Shown here one piece after another: positions 25,907 to 34,233 of a DNA stretch of 37,590 nt (within the stretch, counting starts at the first letter, position 1; each line of letters opens with the position of its first letter). The translations under genes were made by a program, and so were the position numbers. Source of the DNA: Bryobacter sp. (GTDB taxonomy: Bacteria > Acidobacteriota > Terriglobia > Bryobacterales > Bryobacteraceae). A model generated the notes under the pieces. It was not told the DNA's origin, did not search any database, and was given only the letters and a program-made list of their open reading frames with translations. The DNA is taken from positions 1 through 37,590 of the forward strand of contig JALHNI010000058.1 of the NCBI GenBank assembly GCA_022843605.1, in the 5' to 3' direction.

Positions 25907-27667
25907 TTAGTAGTTGAAGATGAATTCCGGACTGTTGAGGAGCGCCCATTGGAGATTTTCGGCGCCCTGACGGCGGTTGGTGGTGAGAGCCCTGACGGCG
26001 ACGGCGGCTTCCGGGGCGCTGGGTTTACGGGAGATGGTGTGCAGGAAGATCTTCTCGACAACGCGGGCGTTGTCGGCTTCTTCCTCGAGAAGCTTTTTGA
26101 GGGTTCCGCCTTTGGACGAGTCAACGCGGTCAGTGACGACGTGTGACTGCATCAGGAGCATGGCCTGTAGCGAGGAGGGCGGGACTTTCTTGGGCATGTC
26201 GTCGCGGTTACTCTGCCCGAAGGTCTTCATGAAGCCTTGCACTTCAGCTTCGGCTTTCTTGGGTTCCGGCATCTGCATGGCCATGCCGACTTTCTCGGTG
26301 CCGCTCGAGAACCTGCCGGGACGTCCGGTAGCGAGAGCGATGGCGTCATGTAACTCCGGAGCGGTGAGCATGCGGACATACTTGCGAGCGTAGTAAGTCG
26401 CATAGCTTTCTTTCCACTCGCCATCGAAGCGGGAACTCAGCTGATAGGCGCTCGAGTTCATCACAGTGCGGAAGAAGTGTTTGAAGCTGTGGTTGTGCTT
26501 GCCGAAGTCGTCCGCGAGGGCATCGAGGAGGGCGGGATTGGAAGCTTGGTCAGGCTTCAACAGGTCGAAGTCGTCGATGGGTTCGACGATGCCAAAGCCC
26601 ATCAGTTCGGCCCAGATGCGGTTGGCGAAGGCGCGGCGGAACTGCGGATGGGTGGTAAGAATACGGGCGAGGGCATCGCGATGATTCTCACCGGGCTTGG
26701 GGCGCTCTCCGCCGAGGATGAAGCGGGGCGAAGCGTCGCCGCCGCGACGGGGGACACGCACGATCGACTCGGCCTTAGGGTCATAGTCCGGACCGACATC
26801 GTCGACGGTGTACTCAGTGTTGGCCTGATAGCCGTTCTCCCAGTTCATGATCTGGCGCGTGCGTCCGAAGAAAGCCGCCTGGCCAAAGAACTCGTCGCGC
26901 TTTTTGGAAGTCAGGAAAAGGTTCACCTTTTCGAGGTGGTTCTTGCCGTCGTGGCAGGAGATACAAGCGAGATTCAAACCCAGGAAGACCTTGGAGTAAG
27001 TGACGGTGAACTCGTCGACGGTGTCGGGCTGGTTCACCAGATCATGGGCGTCGGGCGCTTCGGGATCGTCCTTGGCTTTGACGAAGTCGCGGGCATAGTA
27101 CATGCCGGCCGGGACGGAAAAGCTGCTTTTGCCGGCGCCAGTGAGTAAGTCAGTGACGACTTCGTTGTATGGCCGGTCGAGCTTGAGCCACTCCCGCAGC
27201 CAAAAATTGAAAAGGTTGAGGCCCGAGCCCATACGTTGGCCGGCGCGGAAGAGGTCAGAGAAGTAGTAGGTCCATTTGTCGACGAAGGCGGTGCTGTCCG
27301 TGAGCTGATCGATGAGGCGTTCGCGCTTCTTGGGGTCGCGGCTGGCGAGAAAGGCTTCGAGTTCGGACGGAGGAGGGATGCGGCCGGTGGCATCGAGCCA
27401 AGCGCGGCGGGCGAACTGTTCATCGCCGGCGAGCGGCGCGTGCGGAATGCTGTCCCGCTTCATGCGGCCGAAGACATGCTGGTCGATGAAGTTGCGATGC
27501 GCCACGGGGGCGACCTTGCCAGCACCGGCCGGGGTGTAGCGGGCCGTCAAGGCGGAGACGGTCTTCGACTTCTTGATTTGCGGTTCGATGATCGGCGCGT
27601 GCGCGCGCTCAAGTTCGGGCGTCTGCGCCAGCAGCAGCCCAGGGAGAAGGATGAGGCCGTATTTCAC
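25907..27667 (-). CDS. DUF1549/DUF1553 family exported protein
   Basis: 586 residues with a signal peptide (MKYGLILLPGLLLAQ). DUF1549 covers about residues 55-260: FIDQHVFGRMKRD, FARRAWLDATGRIPPP, and a CISCH motif at 235-239. DUF1553 covers about 310-580: FRRAFANRIWAELMGFGIVEP, DALADDFGKHNHSFKHFFRTVMNSSAYQ and TAPELHDAIALATGRP written in part. Related proteins often carry a haem-binding cytochrome domain at the N-terminus; none is present here. The function of the family is not established. The ATG overlaps the NHL stop as ATGA. It is placed in the middle of the six-gene exported operon. Confidence 0.93.
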   Translation of the reverse strand: MKYGLILLPGLLLAQTPELERAHAPIIEPQIKKSKTVSALTARYTPAGAGKVAPVAHRNFIDQHVFGRMKRDSIPHAPLAGDEQFARRAWLDATGRIPPPSELEAFLASRDPKKRERLIDQLTDSTAFVDKWTYYFSDLFRAGQRMGSGLNLFNFWLREWLKLDRPYNEVVTDLLTGAGKSSFSVPAGMYYARDFVKAKDDPEAPDAHDLVNQPDTVDEFTVTYSKVFLGLNLACISCHDGKNHLEKVNLFLTSKKRDEFFGQAAFFGRTRQIMNWENGYQANTEYTVDDVGPDYDPKAESIVRVPRRGGDASPRFILGGERPKPGENHRDALARILTTHPQFRRAFANRIWAELMGFGIVEPIDDFDLLKPDQASNPALLDALADDFGKHNHSFKHFFRTVMNSSAYQLSSRFDGEWKESYATYYARKYVRMLTAPELHDAIALATGRPGRFSSGTEKVGMAMQMPEPKKAEAEVQGFMKTFGQSNRDDMPKKVPPSSLQAMLLMQSHVVTDRVDSSKGGTLKKLLEEEADNARVVEKIFLHTISRKPSAPEAAVAVRALTTNRRQGAENLQWALLNSPEFIFNY

Positions 27668-28509
27668 TTTGCCCTCCGGAAAATCTGTACCCGTTTGCCA
27701 TTCACTTCGGCGACATAGAGGTTGCCGCGACGGTCAAGGGCCATCAGGTGAGGCAATTGCAGCGTCTGCGGATCGCCCCAGGTTGACTCTATTTTGCCGC
27801 TATCGAGGGCAAAATGGAAGATCTTGTTCACGTCGCCCTCGGAAACCAGGAGTTGCTTGCCGACAATGAGCATGCCGAAGGGGTTGCCGAAGCCGGACCA
27901 GACGGAGAGGAACTTGCCGGTGGCGTCGAAGACCTGGACGCGGTTGTTGCCGCGGTCGGCGACGTAGACGCGATTCTGCTTGTCAATAGCGAGGCCGTGG
28001 GCGGTGGCGAACTGGCCTTCGCCTTTGCCCTTGCTGCCCCACTGGCTGAGGAATTTGCCATCTGGATCAAGGTGAACAATGCGGCCATTGCCAGAGTCGG
28101 CGACGTAGATGTCGCCCTTGGAGGAGAAGACGATGTCGTCGGGCGACCGGAAGTGCGAGTCGTCGGGCTTGGCGACATTCACCTCGCCGAGGGTCTTGAG
28201 CAGTTTGCCGTCGGGGGAGAACTGGCGCAGGACGTGGTTGCCGTTGTCGGTGGTCCAAATGTTGCCGGCGCGGTCGGTCTTCAAGCCGTGGGCGACCTTG
28301 AACATGCCCTCGCCCCAGCCTTTGACGTACTCGCCTTTGGCATTGTATTGGAGCAAGGGCGGTTCGCCACGGTGAAGCACGTAGATGTGGCCGTCGCGGG
28401 AGACCTCCACCGCGGACATCGCGCCGAGCTTGACCTGGGGCGGAATCTGGATGAAGCCGGTAGAGGCGTAGGGGTCGGCAGCGAGGGCCAGGGTGAGAAG
28501 GAGAATCAT
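27664..28509 (-). CDS. Exported NHL-repeat beta-propeller protein
   Basis: 281 residues, signal peptide at 1-11 (ILLLTLALAADP). About six NHL blades follow, each with a D/N-x-x-G-x-[IV]-[YW]-[VT]-[TA]-D-x-G-N-x-R/V core; clear examples are AGNIWTTDNGNHVLRQF, KGDIYVADSGNGRIVHLD and QNRVYVADRGNNRVQVFD. Such propellers bind ligands or, in peptidylglycine lyases, carry a catalytic site; no lyase residues can be assigned here. It may present or bind the substrate of the neighbouring enzymes. Its ATG overlaps the enolase-family stop by 4 bp and its stop overlaps the DUF1549 start by 4 bp. Confidence 0.92.
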   Translation of the reverse strand: MILLLTLALAADPYASTGFIQIPPQVKLGAMSAVEVSRDGHIYVLHRGEPPLLQYNAKGEYVKGWGEGMFKVAHGLKTDRAGNIWTTDNGNHVLRQFSPDGKLLKTLGEVNVAKPDDSHFRSPDDIVFSSKGDIYVADSGNGRIVHLDPDGKFLSQWGSKGKGEGQFATAHGLAIDKQNRVYVADRGNNRVQVFDATGKFLSVWSGFGNPFGMLIVGKQLLVSEGDVNKIFHFALDSGKIESTWGDPQTLQLPHLMALDRRGNLYVAEVNGKRVQIFRRAK

Positions 28510-29738
28510 GAGACGGTTACTTTCTTCAGTTGCTGATCGTTGAACTCGACGCCCAGGCCTGGGCGGTCCGGGACGTGGGCGAAACCGGGAGTGTAGACGA
28601 GCGGTTCACGGAGGAGGACGTTGCCGAAGGGGCCTTCATGGGCGCGGCCGCCTTCCAGAATGACACTGTTCGAAGTGGCAGCGGCGAGTTGGGTGCTGGC
28701 GCTCATGTAGAGCGCGGTGCCGGTGCTGACGTGAGGTGACCAGAGAATGCCTTCGGCGTCGGCCATGGCGGCGATGCGACGGCATTCGGTGATGCCGCCG
28801 GCGCGGCAGAGATCAGGGTTGATGATGTCGCACGCGCGGGCGGCAAAATAGTCGCGGAACTGAAAGCGGTTGGAGAGTTCTTCGCCCGCGCAGATGGGCG
28901 TGGTGCATTGGGCGGCGAGCGCGGCGAAGCCGGAGACCTCTTCCGGGAGCAAAGGATCCTCCCACCAGCCGATGTTGCCTAGGGCGTCGAGTTGATGGCC
29001 GAGCGCCTGCGCTTCGCTGAGCTTGAAGGCGCCGAGTGAATCGAGCAGTAACTGCCCCTTGGCGCCGATGGCCTGGGAGACGGCTTTCACGCGGTCGAGA
29101 TCGCGCGTGGTGGTACCTTTGCCGAAGCTCATCTTGACGGCGGTGAAGCCGAGTTCGAAGGCCTTGAGGGCTTGTTCGACGGAGCCGGCGCTGGTGTAAG
29201 CGGGAATGCGATCGCGAAACTTACCGCCGAGTAGCTGCCAGACGGGTTGGTTGGTGAACTTACCGAGTAAGTCCCAGAGGGCGAGGTCGCAGCCGGCAAT
29301 GGCTTCAGTGACGAAGCCGGTGGAGTAGCCGCGCGTGCGATTGGCGGAGTACATGCGCTCCCACAAGGGCTCGACATGGCGGGCATCCTGGCCGGTGAGA
29401 ACGGGAGCGAGAAGGTCAGTGATGATGGCGGCGTGGACCCGGGGCGAGCCGGGCGCATGGCACTCGCCCCAGCCGATGAGGCCCTGGTCCGTGGTGATCT
29501 TGACGAGCACCGCCTGCTGGACGCCGAAGTAGCGAACGGGGCTGGCGTGGTCGAGACGATTGGCGAGTCCGGGTCCGCCGGTATGGCTGCCGAAGCGCGG
29601 AGGGTCGATGAGACTCTCCGCCTTCTGGCCGGTGTTCGGGGTGCGCAGCACGACTGGCTCCACCGCGGTGATGGTGAGCCTGGGGATGCCCCTGGCGGCT
29701 TGGGCGACGGCCAGAGCCAGTAGTGCGCGGCGTTGCAT
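28506..29738 (-). CDS. Enolase-superfamily enzyme (mandelate racemase/muconate lactonizing type) with export signal
   Basis: 410 residues. The barrel has metal ligands D233 (LLLDSLGAF), E260 (WWEDPLLPEE) and E286 (CAGEELSNR), and the His-Asp dyad H336 (SPHVSTG) with D309 (INPDLCRAGG). At the usual K-x-K site the sequence is K202-M-S204, so the second base is replaced by Ser. Enzymes of this fold abstract the proton next to a carboxylate, mostly in sugar-acid dehydration or racemisation. The N-terminus (QRRALLALAVAQAARG) looks like a signal, possibly Tat, which is unusual for this superfamily. AAGGTGA inside the receptor gene serves as ribosome site; the start lies 6 bp behind the receptor stop. 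Confidence 0.92.
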   Translation of the reverse strand: MQRRALLALAVAQAARGIPRLTITAVEPVVLRTPNTGQKAESLIDPPRFGSHTGGPGLANRLDHASPVRYFGVQQAVLVKITTDQGLIGWGECHAPGSPRVHAAIITDLLAPVLTGQDARHVEPLWERMYSANRTRGYSTGFVTEAIAGCDLALWDLLGKFTNQPVWQLLGGKFRDRIPAYTSAGSVEQALKAFELGFTAVKMSFGKGTTTRDLDRVKAVSQAIGAKGQLLLDSLGAFKLSEAQALGHQLDALGNIGWWEDPLLPEEVSGFAALAAQCTTPICAGEELSNRFQFRDYFAARACDIINPDLCRAGGITECRRIAAMADAEGILWSPHVSTGTALYMSASTQLAAATSNSVILEGGRAHEGPFGNVLLREPLVYTPGFAHVPDRPGLGVEFNDQQLKKVTVS

Positions 29739-29744
29739 GGCCGT

Positions 29745-32700
29745 TTAGAAGATCACCTTCAGGGCGAGTTGACCGACGCGAGCGTCGCGCGAGGAGACGA
29801 TGGTGCCGAAGGTGGCGCTGGCGTTTCGGCCATCGGGTCCGGCAGTAAAGTTGTCATTGGCGAGGCCGTAGTTGACGCGGTTGGTGAGGTTAAAAGCCTC
29901 GGCGCGGAACTGCAGCTTGATGCGTTCGGTAAGTTGAGTGTCCTTAATGAGCGAGAAGTCGATGTTGAAGGCCCCCGGATGGCGAGTGTCCGGCGTGGTG
30001 CGGCCGACGTTGCCCACGGTAAAGGCCGGGGGGTTGACGAACTGCGTTGTATCGAACCAACGCTGGGGGGTGCGAGTGTCAAGTTGGGCGCTAACGCCGG
30101 TGGAGTTGGGACGATCGGCCTGGAAGTTATTGGCGCCGCGGACGGTGAGCGGGACGCCGGTCTGGGCCAAACCGATCAGGTTGACCTGCCAACCGCCCAC
30201 GATCTTACGGGCCGCGCCGTTTGAGGGATTGAAGGCCTTGCCCGGGCCAAAAGGAAGCTCGTAAATGACGCTCAAGACGCCGCGTTTGGAGACGTCAGTG
30301 GGATCGATGGCCTTCTCCACGCGGCGGTTGAAGAGGCCGTCGCGAAAGCCATTATCATTCGTTTGCTCGATCGGTCCGAAATCGATCGGAACGATCGTGG
30401 AGTCCGAGATCTTCTTGCCACCGGTGAAGGAGAAGTTCACCAGGAACCCCTGACTGAACCGGCGCTTGACGTTGATCAGCAGCAGATGGGAATTGAAGTT
30501 GCCCATGCGGGGGTTGGTGACGCTGACGCCGTTGTACTGCGGGTAGGCCATCAGCAGCCGTTCGCGCTGAACGGTAGCGGCGCCGAGGCCGCCGGGGACC
30601 TTGCCCGCGAGCGGATTGGGGACGGCATCAAAGAGCGACTGGCCGAGTTGTTGGCGGATACGCGGATCGATCTGATTCAGGTTGTAGCCCCCGGCGGAGA
30701 AGTGGGTGCCTTTGTTGGCGGAATAAGTGACATCCACCAGCCAGTTGCCGATCTGTTGTTGAAGCGAGACGTCATACTGCTGGGACATGGGCGTGGTGGC
30801 ATCGGACTCGCGATAGGAAACAGCTTGGCCGAGAAGGGCGCTGGGGCCGGCGGCGGCACCAGGCGAGGAGATCGGAGCGAAGGGGAAGCCTTGCTGGAAG
30901 CGGAAGGCGCGGAGGCCTACACCTTCGGCGACATAGGTGGTGCGATTCGTCGAGAAAAGCTGGGTGTTGCCGAGGAACTCACGGTAGAAGATGGTGGGGT
31001 AGAAGATGCCATAGCCGCCTCGGAGAACGGTCTTGCCGCTGCCGAAGACGTCGTACGCGAAACCGAAGCGAGGCGCGAAGTCATTGTAGTCTTCGTTCAA
31101 GAAGGAGCGCGGTTGCCCGTCGCGATTGGCATAGACCACGGTGCCGGGGCGGCCGGTGATGGGCTCAATCTTGTTCAAGTCGAGGTTGATATGGCCGTCG
31201 TGACGCTCATAGGGTTTCTGCTGGAAGTCATAGCGAAGACCCAGGTTGAAGGTGAGGCGGCGGCCGACTTTCCAATCGTCCTGGATGAACCCGCTGGAGG
31301 CGAAGCCATGCCAGGAGTTGCCAAGAATGCGATCGATGCCAGCAGTATTGACGTCGCCGAGGAGGAATTGCGCCATGCTGCTACCGGTACCGGCGGGAAC
31401 TTGTGGATTTGTGGTGAGGCCATCGAAGCTGAAGCCCCCCGATAGCGCCGAGCCCTGCAGATTGCCGCCATAGAGCACGCGGTGGTTGTAGCCGATCTTG
31501 AGCGTGTGGCTGCCCCAGATCTTGGTGATCATGTTCTGAATGTCCCAGTTGAGGGAGCCGCGATTGCCGGCCGCGCCGCCGCCGATGGAGCCGAAGCCGA
31601 AGTTCATCTGGGGCATTTGGTCGTTGGGGATGATTTCCGGCAGGCCGAGTTTGCGGGGCAGGCCCTGGCCGAAGTTAATGGCCTGGAAGATGAAACTTTG
31701 GCGCATTAAGCCGACGCGGAGGTTGTTGATTAGCGTCGGGGAGAACGTGTGGGTATCGCTGATGACGGCGTTGCGATTGGTCTGGTCGTCGGTACGGTTT
31801 TCACCGACCGTGGGGTCGGTGAAGAAGGCATCGGCGAAGGGGGCGTGCTGGGAGGAGGTGTAGCGCAGGAAGATCGAGTTCGAGTCGCTAAAGCGGTGGT
31901 CGACCTTGAAGTTAATCTGTTCCCAGTCGACCAAAGACCGGGCTGAATCCTGGAAGTTCTGGCTAAAGGTAAAAGGGTTGATGGGCGCCTTGTTGGGTTC
32001 CGGCCAGAAGGCGAGGATCTTCGGCGTGACGCTATCGAACCGGCCCTGGGGGACGCGGTTGTTAGGAAAGACATCGCGGATCAGGCCGGCGCCGTTTGGG
32101 TTGGCGCGCACCGTATTGGGATCGTAGATGGGAATCAGCGTGCCGTTCGCGTTGGCGAGGTTGGAGAAGTCGCCTTGACGCCACTGGGCGATCGGGACGC
32201 TGGCAATGCGCGGCGTGGAGCGGCGGAGTTTATAACCCTCGTAGTTGAAGAAGCCGAAGGTCTTGTTCTTGATAAAGGGGCCGCCAACGGTGCCGCCGTA
32301 CTGGTTGTAGCGGAAGGGCAGCCGAGTGGTAGCGAAGGCGTTGCGGGCGTCGAGTTTGTCGTTGCGGAAAAACTCGTACAACGTGCCGTGGATTTGGTTG
32401 GTGCCCGACTTGGTAACCAGATTGATCGCACCTCCGGCCGTGAAGCCAAACTCCGCGGACATCGTACCGCTTTGCACCTTGAACTCTTCGACCGCATCGA
32501 CCGCGGGCGGGACGCCGACTTCCCCGACGTAGGAGAGCGTGTTGTTGTTGCCGTCGAGCATCTGATTGTTCATGCCATTGGGCGAACCGTTGATCGAAAG
32601 AGAAGAGATCTGGATGCCGCGGTCGCCGAAGCCGGAGTTGATGGGGCCGGCATTGGAGAAGACGCCCGGCGTCAGCAGGGTGAGGGCCAGGGCGCCGCGC

Positions 32701-33128
32701 CCGTTGAGCGGAAGGGCTTGCACCTGACGGTTCTCAATGACCGTGCCGACGGTGGCGGAAGAGGAATCGACGAGCGAGGCCTCGCCTTTTACTTCGACGG
32801 TCTCGGCCACCTGGCCTACCTGTAGCACGAGGTTCACTTGCGCATTCTGGTTTACCTGGAGAGTGATGCCGGAGCGGACGGCGCGCTTGAAGCCGGCGAG
32901 TTCGGCGCGCACTTCGTAGCGGCCGACGGCGAGACCCGGGGCAGTATAAGAGCCTTGGCCATTTGTCTGGGTGCGGAAGACCGCGCCGGTGTCGATATTG
33001 GCGACCTCCACCTTGGCGGAGGCGATGACGGCGTCCTGGGGATCGGTGACGGTGCCGGAAAGGGTGCCGGTACTTTGCTGCGCGAAGGCAACGAGCGGGG
33101 CAAAAAACAGGATTGCGAGACGGAACAT
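29745..33128 (-). CDS. Oar-like TonB-dependent receptor with carboxypeptidase-regulatory N-domain
   Basis: 1127 residues. Signal peptide at 1-16 (FRLAILFFAPLVAFAQ); residues 18-100 are a CarboxypepD_reg-like beta-sandwich (GTLSGTVTDPQDAVIASAKVEV); residues about 110-240 form the plug (VKGEASLVDSSSATVGTVIENRQ region); the rest is the outer-membrane barrel, ending in ...GQLALKVIF with the usual terminal Phe. This architecture is greatly expanded in acidobacteria and is thought to import large substrates by TonB energy. GAGGT precedes the ATG. The promoter region just upstream holds an extended -10 and a perfect palindrome. It heads the six-gene operon ending with the SUMF1 protein, so the downstream exported enzymes probably handle its substrate. 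Confidence 0.95.
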   Translation of the reverse strand: MFRLAILFFAPLVAFAQQSTGTLSGTVTDPQDAVIASAKVEVANIDTGAVFRTQTNGQGSYTAPGLAVGRYEVRAELAGFKRAVRSGITLQVNQNAQVNLVLQVGQVAETVEVKGEASLVDSSSATVGTVIENRQVQALPLNGRGALALTLLTPGVFSNAGPINSGFGDRGIQISSLSINGSPNGMNNQMLDGNNNTLSYVGEVGVPPAVDAVEEFKVQSGTMSAEFGFTAGGAINLVTKSGTNQIHGTLYEFFRNDKLDARNAFATTRLPFRYNQYGGTVGGPFIKNKTFGFFNYEGYKLRRSTPRIASVPIAQWRQGDFSNLANANGTLIPIYDPNTVRANPNGAGLIRDVFPNNRVPQGRFDSVTPKILAFWPEPNKAPINPFTFSQNFQDSARSLVDWEQINFKVDHRFSDSNSIFLRYTSSQHAPFADAFFTDPTVGENRTDDQTNRNAVISDTHTFSPTLINNLRVGLMRQSFIFQAINFGQGLPRKLGLPEIIPNDQMPQMNFGFGSIGGGAAGNRGSLNWDIQNMITKIWGSHTLKIGYNHRVLYGGNLQGSALSGGFSFDGLTTNPQVPAGTGSSMAQFLLGDVNTAGIDRILGNSWHGFASSGFIQDDWKVGRRLTFNLGLRYDFQQKPYERHDGHINLDLNKIEPITGRPGTVVYANRDGQPRSFLNEDYNDFAPRFGFAYDVFGSGKTVLRGGYGIFYPTIFYREFLGNTQLFSTNRTTYVAEGVGLRAFRFQQGFPFAPISSPGAAAGPSALLGQAVSYRESDATTPMSQQYDVSLQQQIGNWLVDVTYSANKGTHFSAGGYNLNQIDPRIRQQLGQSLFDAVPNPLAGKVPGGLGAATVQRERLLMAYPQYNGVSVTNPRMGNFNSHLLLINVKRRFSQGFLVNFSFTGGKKISDSTIVPIDFGPIEQTNDNGFRDGLFNRRVEKAIDPTDVSKRGVLSVIYELPFGPGKAFNPSNGAARKIVGGWQVNLIGLAQTGVPLTVRGANNFQADRPNSTGVSAQLDTRTPQRWFDTTQFVNPPAFTVGNVGRTTPDTRHPGAFNIDFSLIKDTQLTERIKLQFRAEAFNLTNRVNYGLANDNFTAGPDGRNASATFGTIVSSRDARVGQLALKVIF

Positions 33129-33141
33129 GGTCGAGACCTCA

Positions 33142-33159
33142 AATCTGAAATTTCAGATT
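33142..33159. promoter_or_regulatory. Perfect 18-bp palindrome, candidate operator of the receptor operon
   Basis: AATCTGAAATTTCAGATT is fully self-complementary. It lies 14 bp upstream of the receptor ATG and just downstream of the proposed -10 box, so a bound dimeric repressor would block transcription start or early elongation. The regulator is not encoded nearby. A hairpin in the leader RNA is the alternative reading, but a perfect palindrome with no loop favours protein binding. Confidence 0.6.
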
Positions 33160-33164
33160 GCGCA

Positions 33165-33173
33165 AGCATATCA
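33165..33173 (-). promoter_or_regulatory. Candidate extended -10 promoter element of the receptor operon
   Basis: Read on the minus strand the bases are TGATATGCT, matching the TGnTAtnnT form of an extended -10. A convincing -35 at the normal distance is not seen, which is tolerated with an extended -10. Transcription would start about 7 nt on, at the edge of the palindrome. Confidence 0.4.
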
Positions 33174-33195
33174 CAATTCGTTGACAAGTGCCGAA

Positions 33196-34233
33196 CTAGA
33201 GGCGGCGATGAATCACGGCACGATCCAGAAGTTCCACCCCTTGGCGCTTCCCCAGCGAGATCGACTCATAGTGGGCGGCCGGCAGGCCGAGCACCTCGCC
33301 AAAGACCTTTGTGGCGAAGCGAACGTCGTTGTGCACCAGATGCCCGCCCGGGGCCAGAGACCGGGCGAAGCCCGCCATGGCCGCAAAGAGGGCTTGGTCG
33401 CCCAGATAGAGCAAGACGTTGGTGACGAGAATGAGCGAGTAACGGCCGCGGGCGGACGCGGCGGTGGTGGAGATATCGAGGTGGAGCGGGCAGACGGGGC
33501 GCGGCTTGAGGAAAGCGAGTACTTCGGGCCGGACGTCGGCGCAATCGAGCAGAGCGGTGGCTGCCAGGAGCCGGTCGACCTGGTAGGCCTGAAGCGGAAT
33601 GTCATCGCGGAAGGCTTCGCGACGGGTGAGATCGAGGCCGGGGCCGACGAGCAGTGTGCGGCCTTGCGGGGGACCGAGGTGCGCGAGAGCCCGGTCAATG
33701 ACGAGGGTCTGGTTTGGCGTGGTGTCGGAACTCAGGCCGCGACGCTGGTAGAGTTCATCGCGAGCGGACTGTTGGTTGCTGCTGCGTTTGTTGAGGAAGC
33801 GCATGGTGTGGGCGAAGCAGGCCTCGGCGGTCCATGAGGGTGGCAGGTTGCCGAAAAGCTCCCGGACGATGCGTCCGCGTTCGTCCGCGGGTGGGTGCGC
33901 AAGGAAGTCGTCGAAGCGCTCGCGGGCGGCCGCGGTGATTTGGGCTGGCTTGGCGGCCGCGAGACGCACAGGGTCAATCGGTGCGTGCCGGGTGAAGCTC
34001 TGCGACTGAAGCACATAGTAGGTGACATGCTCGGCAGAGCCTTCGTCGATGCGCGAGAGCAGGAGCTTTCGTTGCTGCTCGCGGTAAGGCGTCCAGGCGC
34101 CTTCACCGAGGCGTAGATCGTCGGCGATGGCGTGGGCCGAGGCGGGAAGGTGAGTGAAGTCGAGTTCCGCATGATCGGAATCCGGGCAGGCAGCGAAGGC
34201 GGAGGGGGCGGCCAGAAAGCTGCGCCGGGTCAT
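33196..34233 (-). CDS. Exported protein with class I methyltransferase-like fold
   Basis: 345 residues from the ATG at 34233, which overlaps the BACON-gene stop as ATGA; the longer open frame is a shadow of that gene. The N-terminus TRRSFLAAPSAFAACPDSD looks like a Tat-type or lipoprotein signal (AAC may be an atypical lipobox). Residues 30-190 are helical without recognised family. From about 195 the order resembles a class I SAM-dependent methyltransferase: TLLVGPGLDLT (motif I-like), YQVDRLLA, LHLDIS, YSLILVTNVLLYLGDQ and LAPGGHLVHND. SAM is cytoplasmic, so an exported methyltransferase would be puzzling; either the signal is false or the fold serves another purpose. Function uncertain. 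Confidence 0.7.
   Translation of the reverse strand: MTRRSFLAAPSAFAACPDSDHAELDFTHLPASAHAIADDLRLGEGAWTPYREQQRKLLLSRIDEGSAEHVTYYVLQSQSFTRHAPIDPVRLAAAKPAQITAAARERFDDFLAHPPADERGRIVRELFGNLPPSWTAEACFAHTMRFLNKRSSNQQSARDELYQRRGLSSDTTPNQTLVIDRALAHLGPPQGRTLLVGPGLDLTRREAFRDDIPLQAYQVDRLLAATALLDCADVRPEVLAFLKPRPVCPLHLDISTTAASARGRYSLILVTNVLLYLGDQALFAAMAGFARSLAPGGHLVHNDVRFATKVFGEVLGLPAAHYESISLGKRQGVELLDRAVIHRRL

Noticed and set aside
26949..26965. CISCH in the DUF1549 protein read as a cytochrome c haem site
   Set aside because: A C-x-x-C-H-type motif is common at this place in DUF1549 itself; there is no cytochrome fold around it and no second Met/His ligand pattern that I can see.
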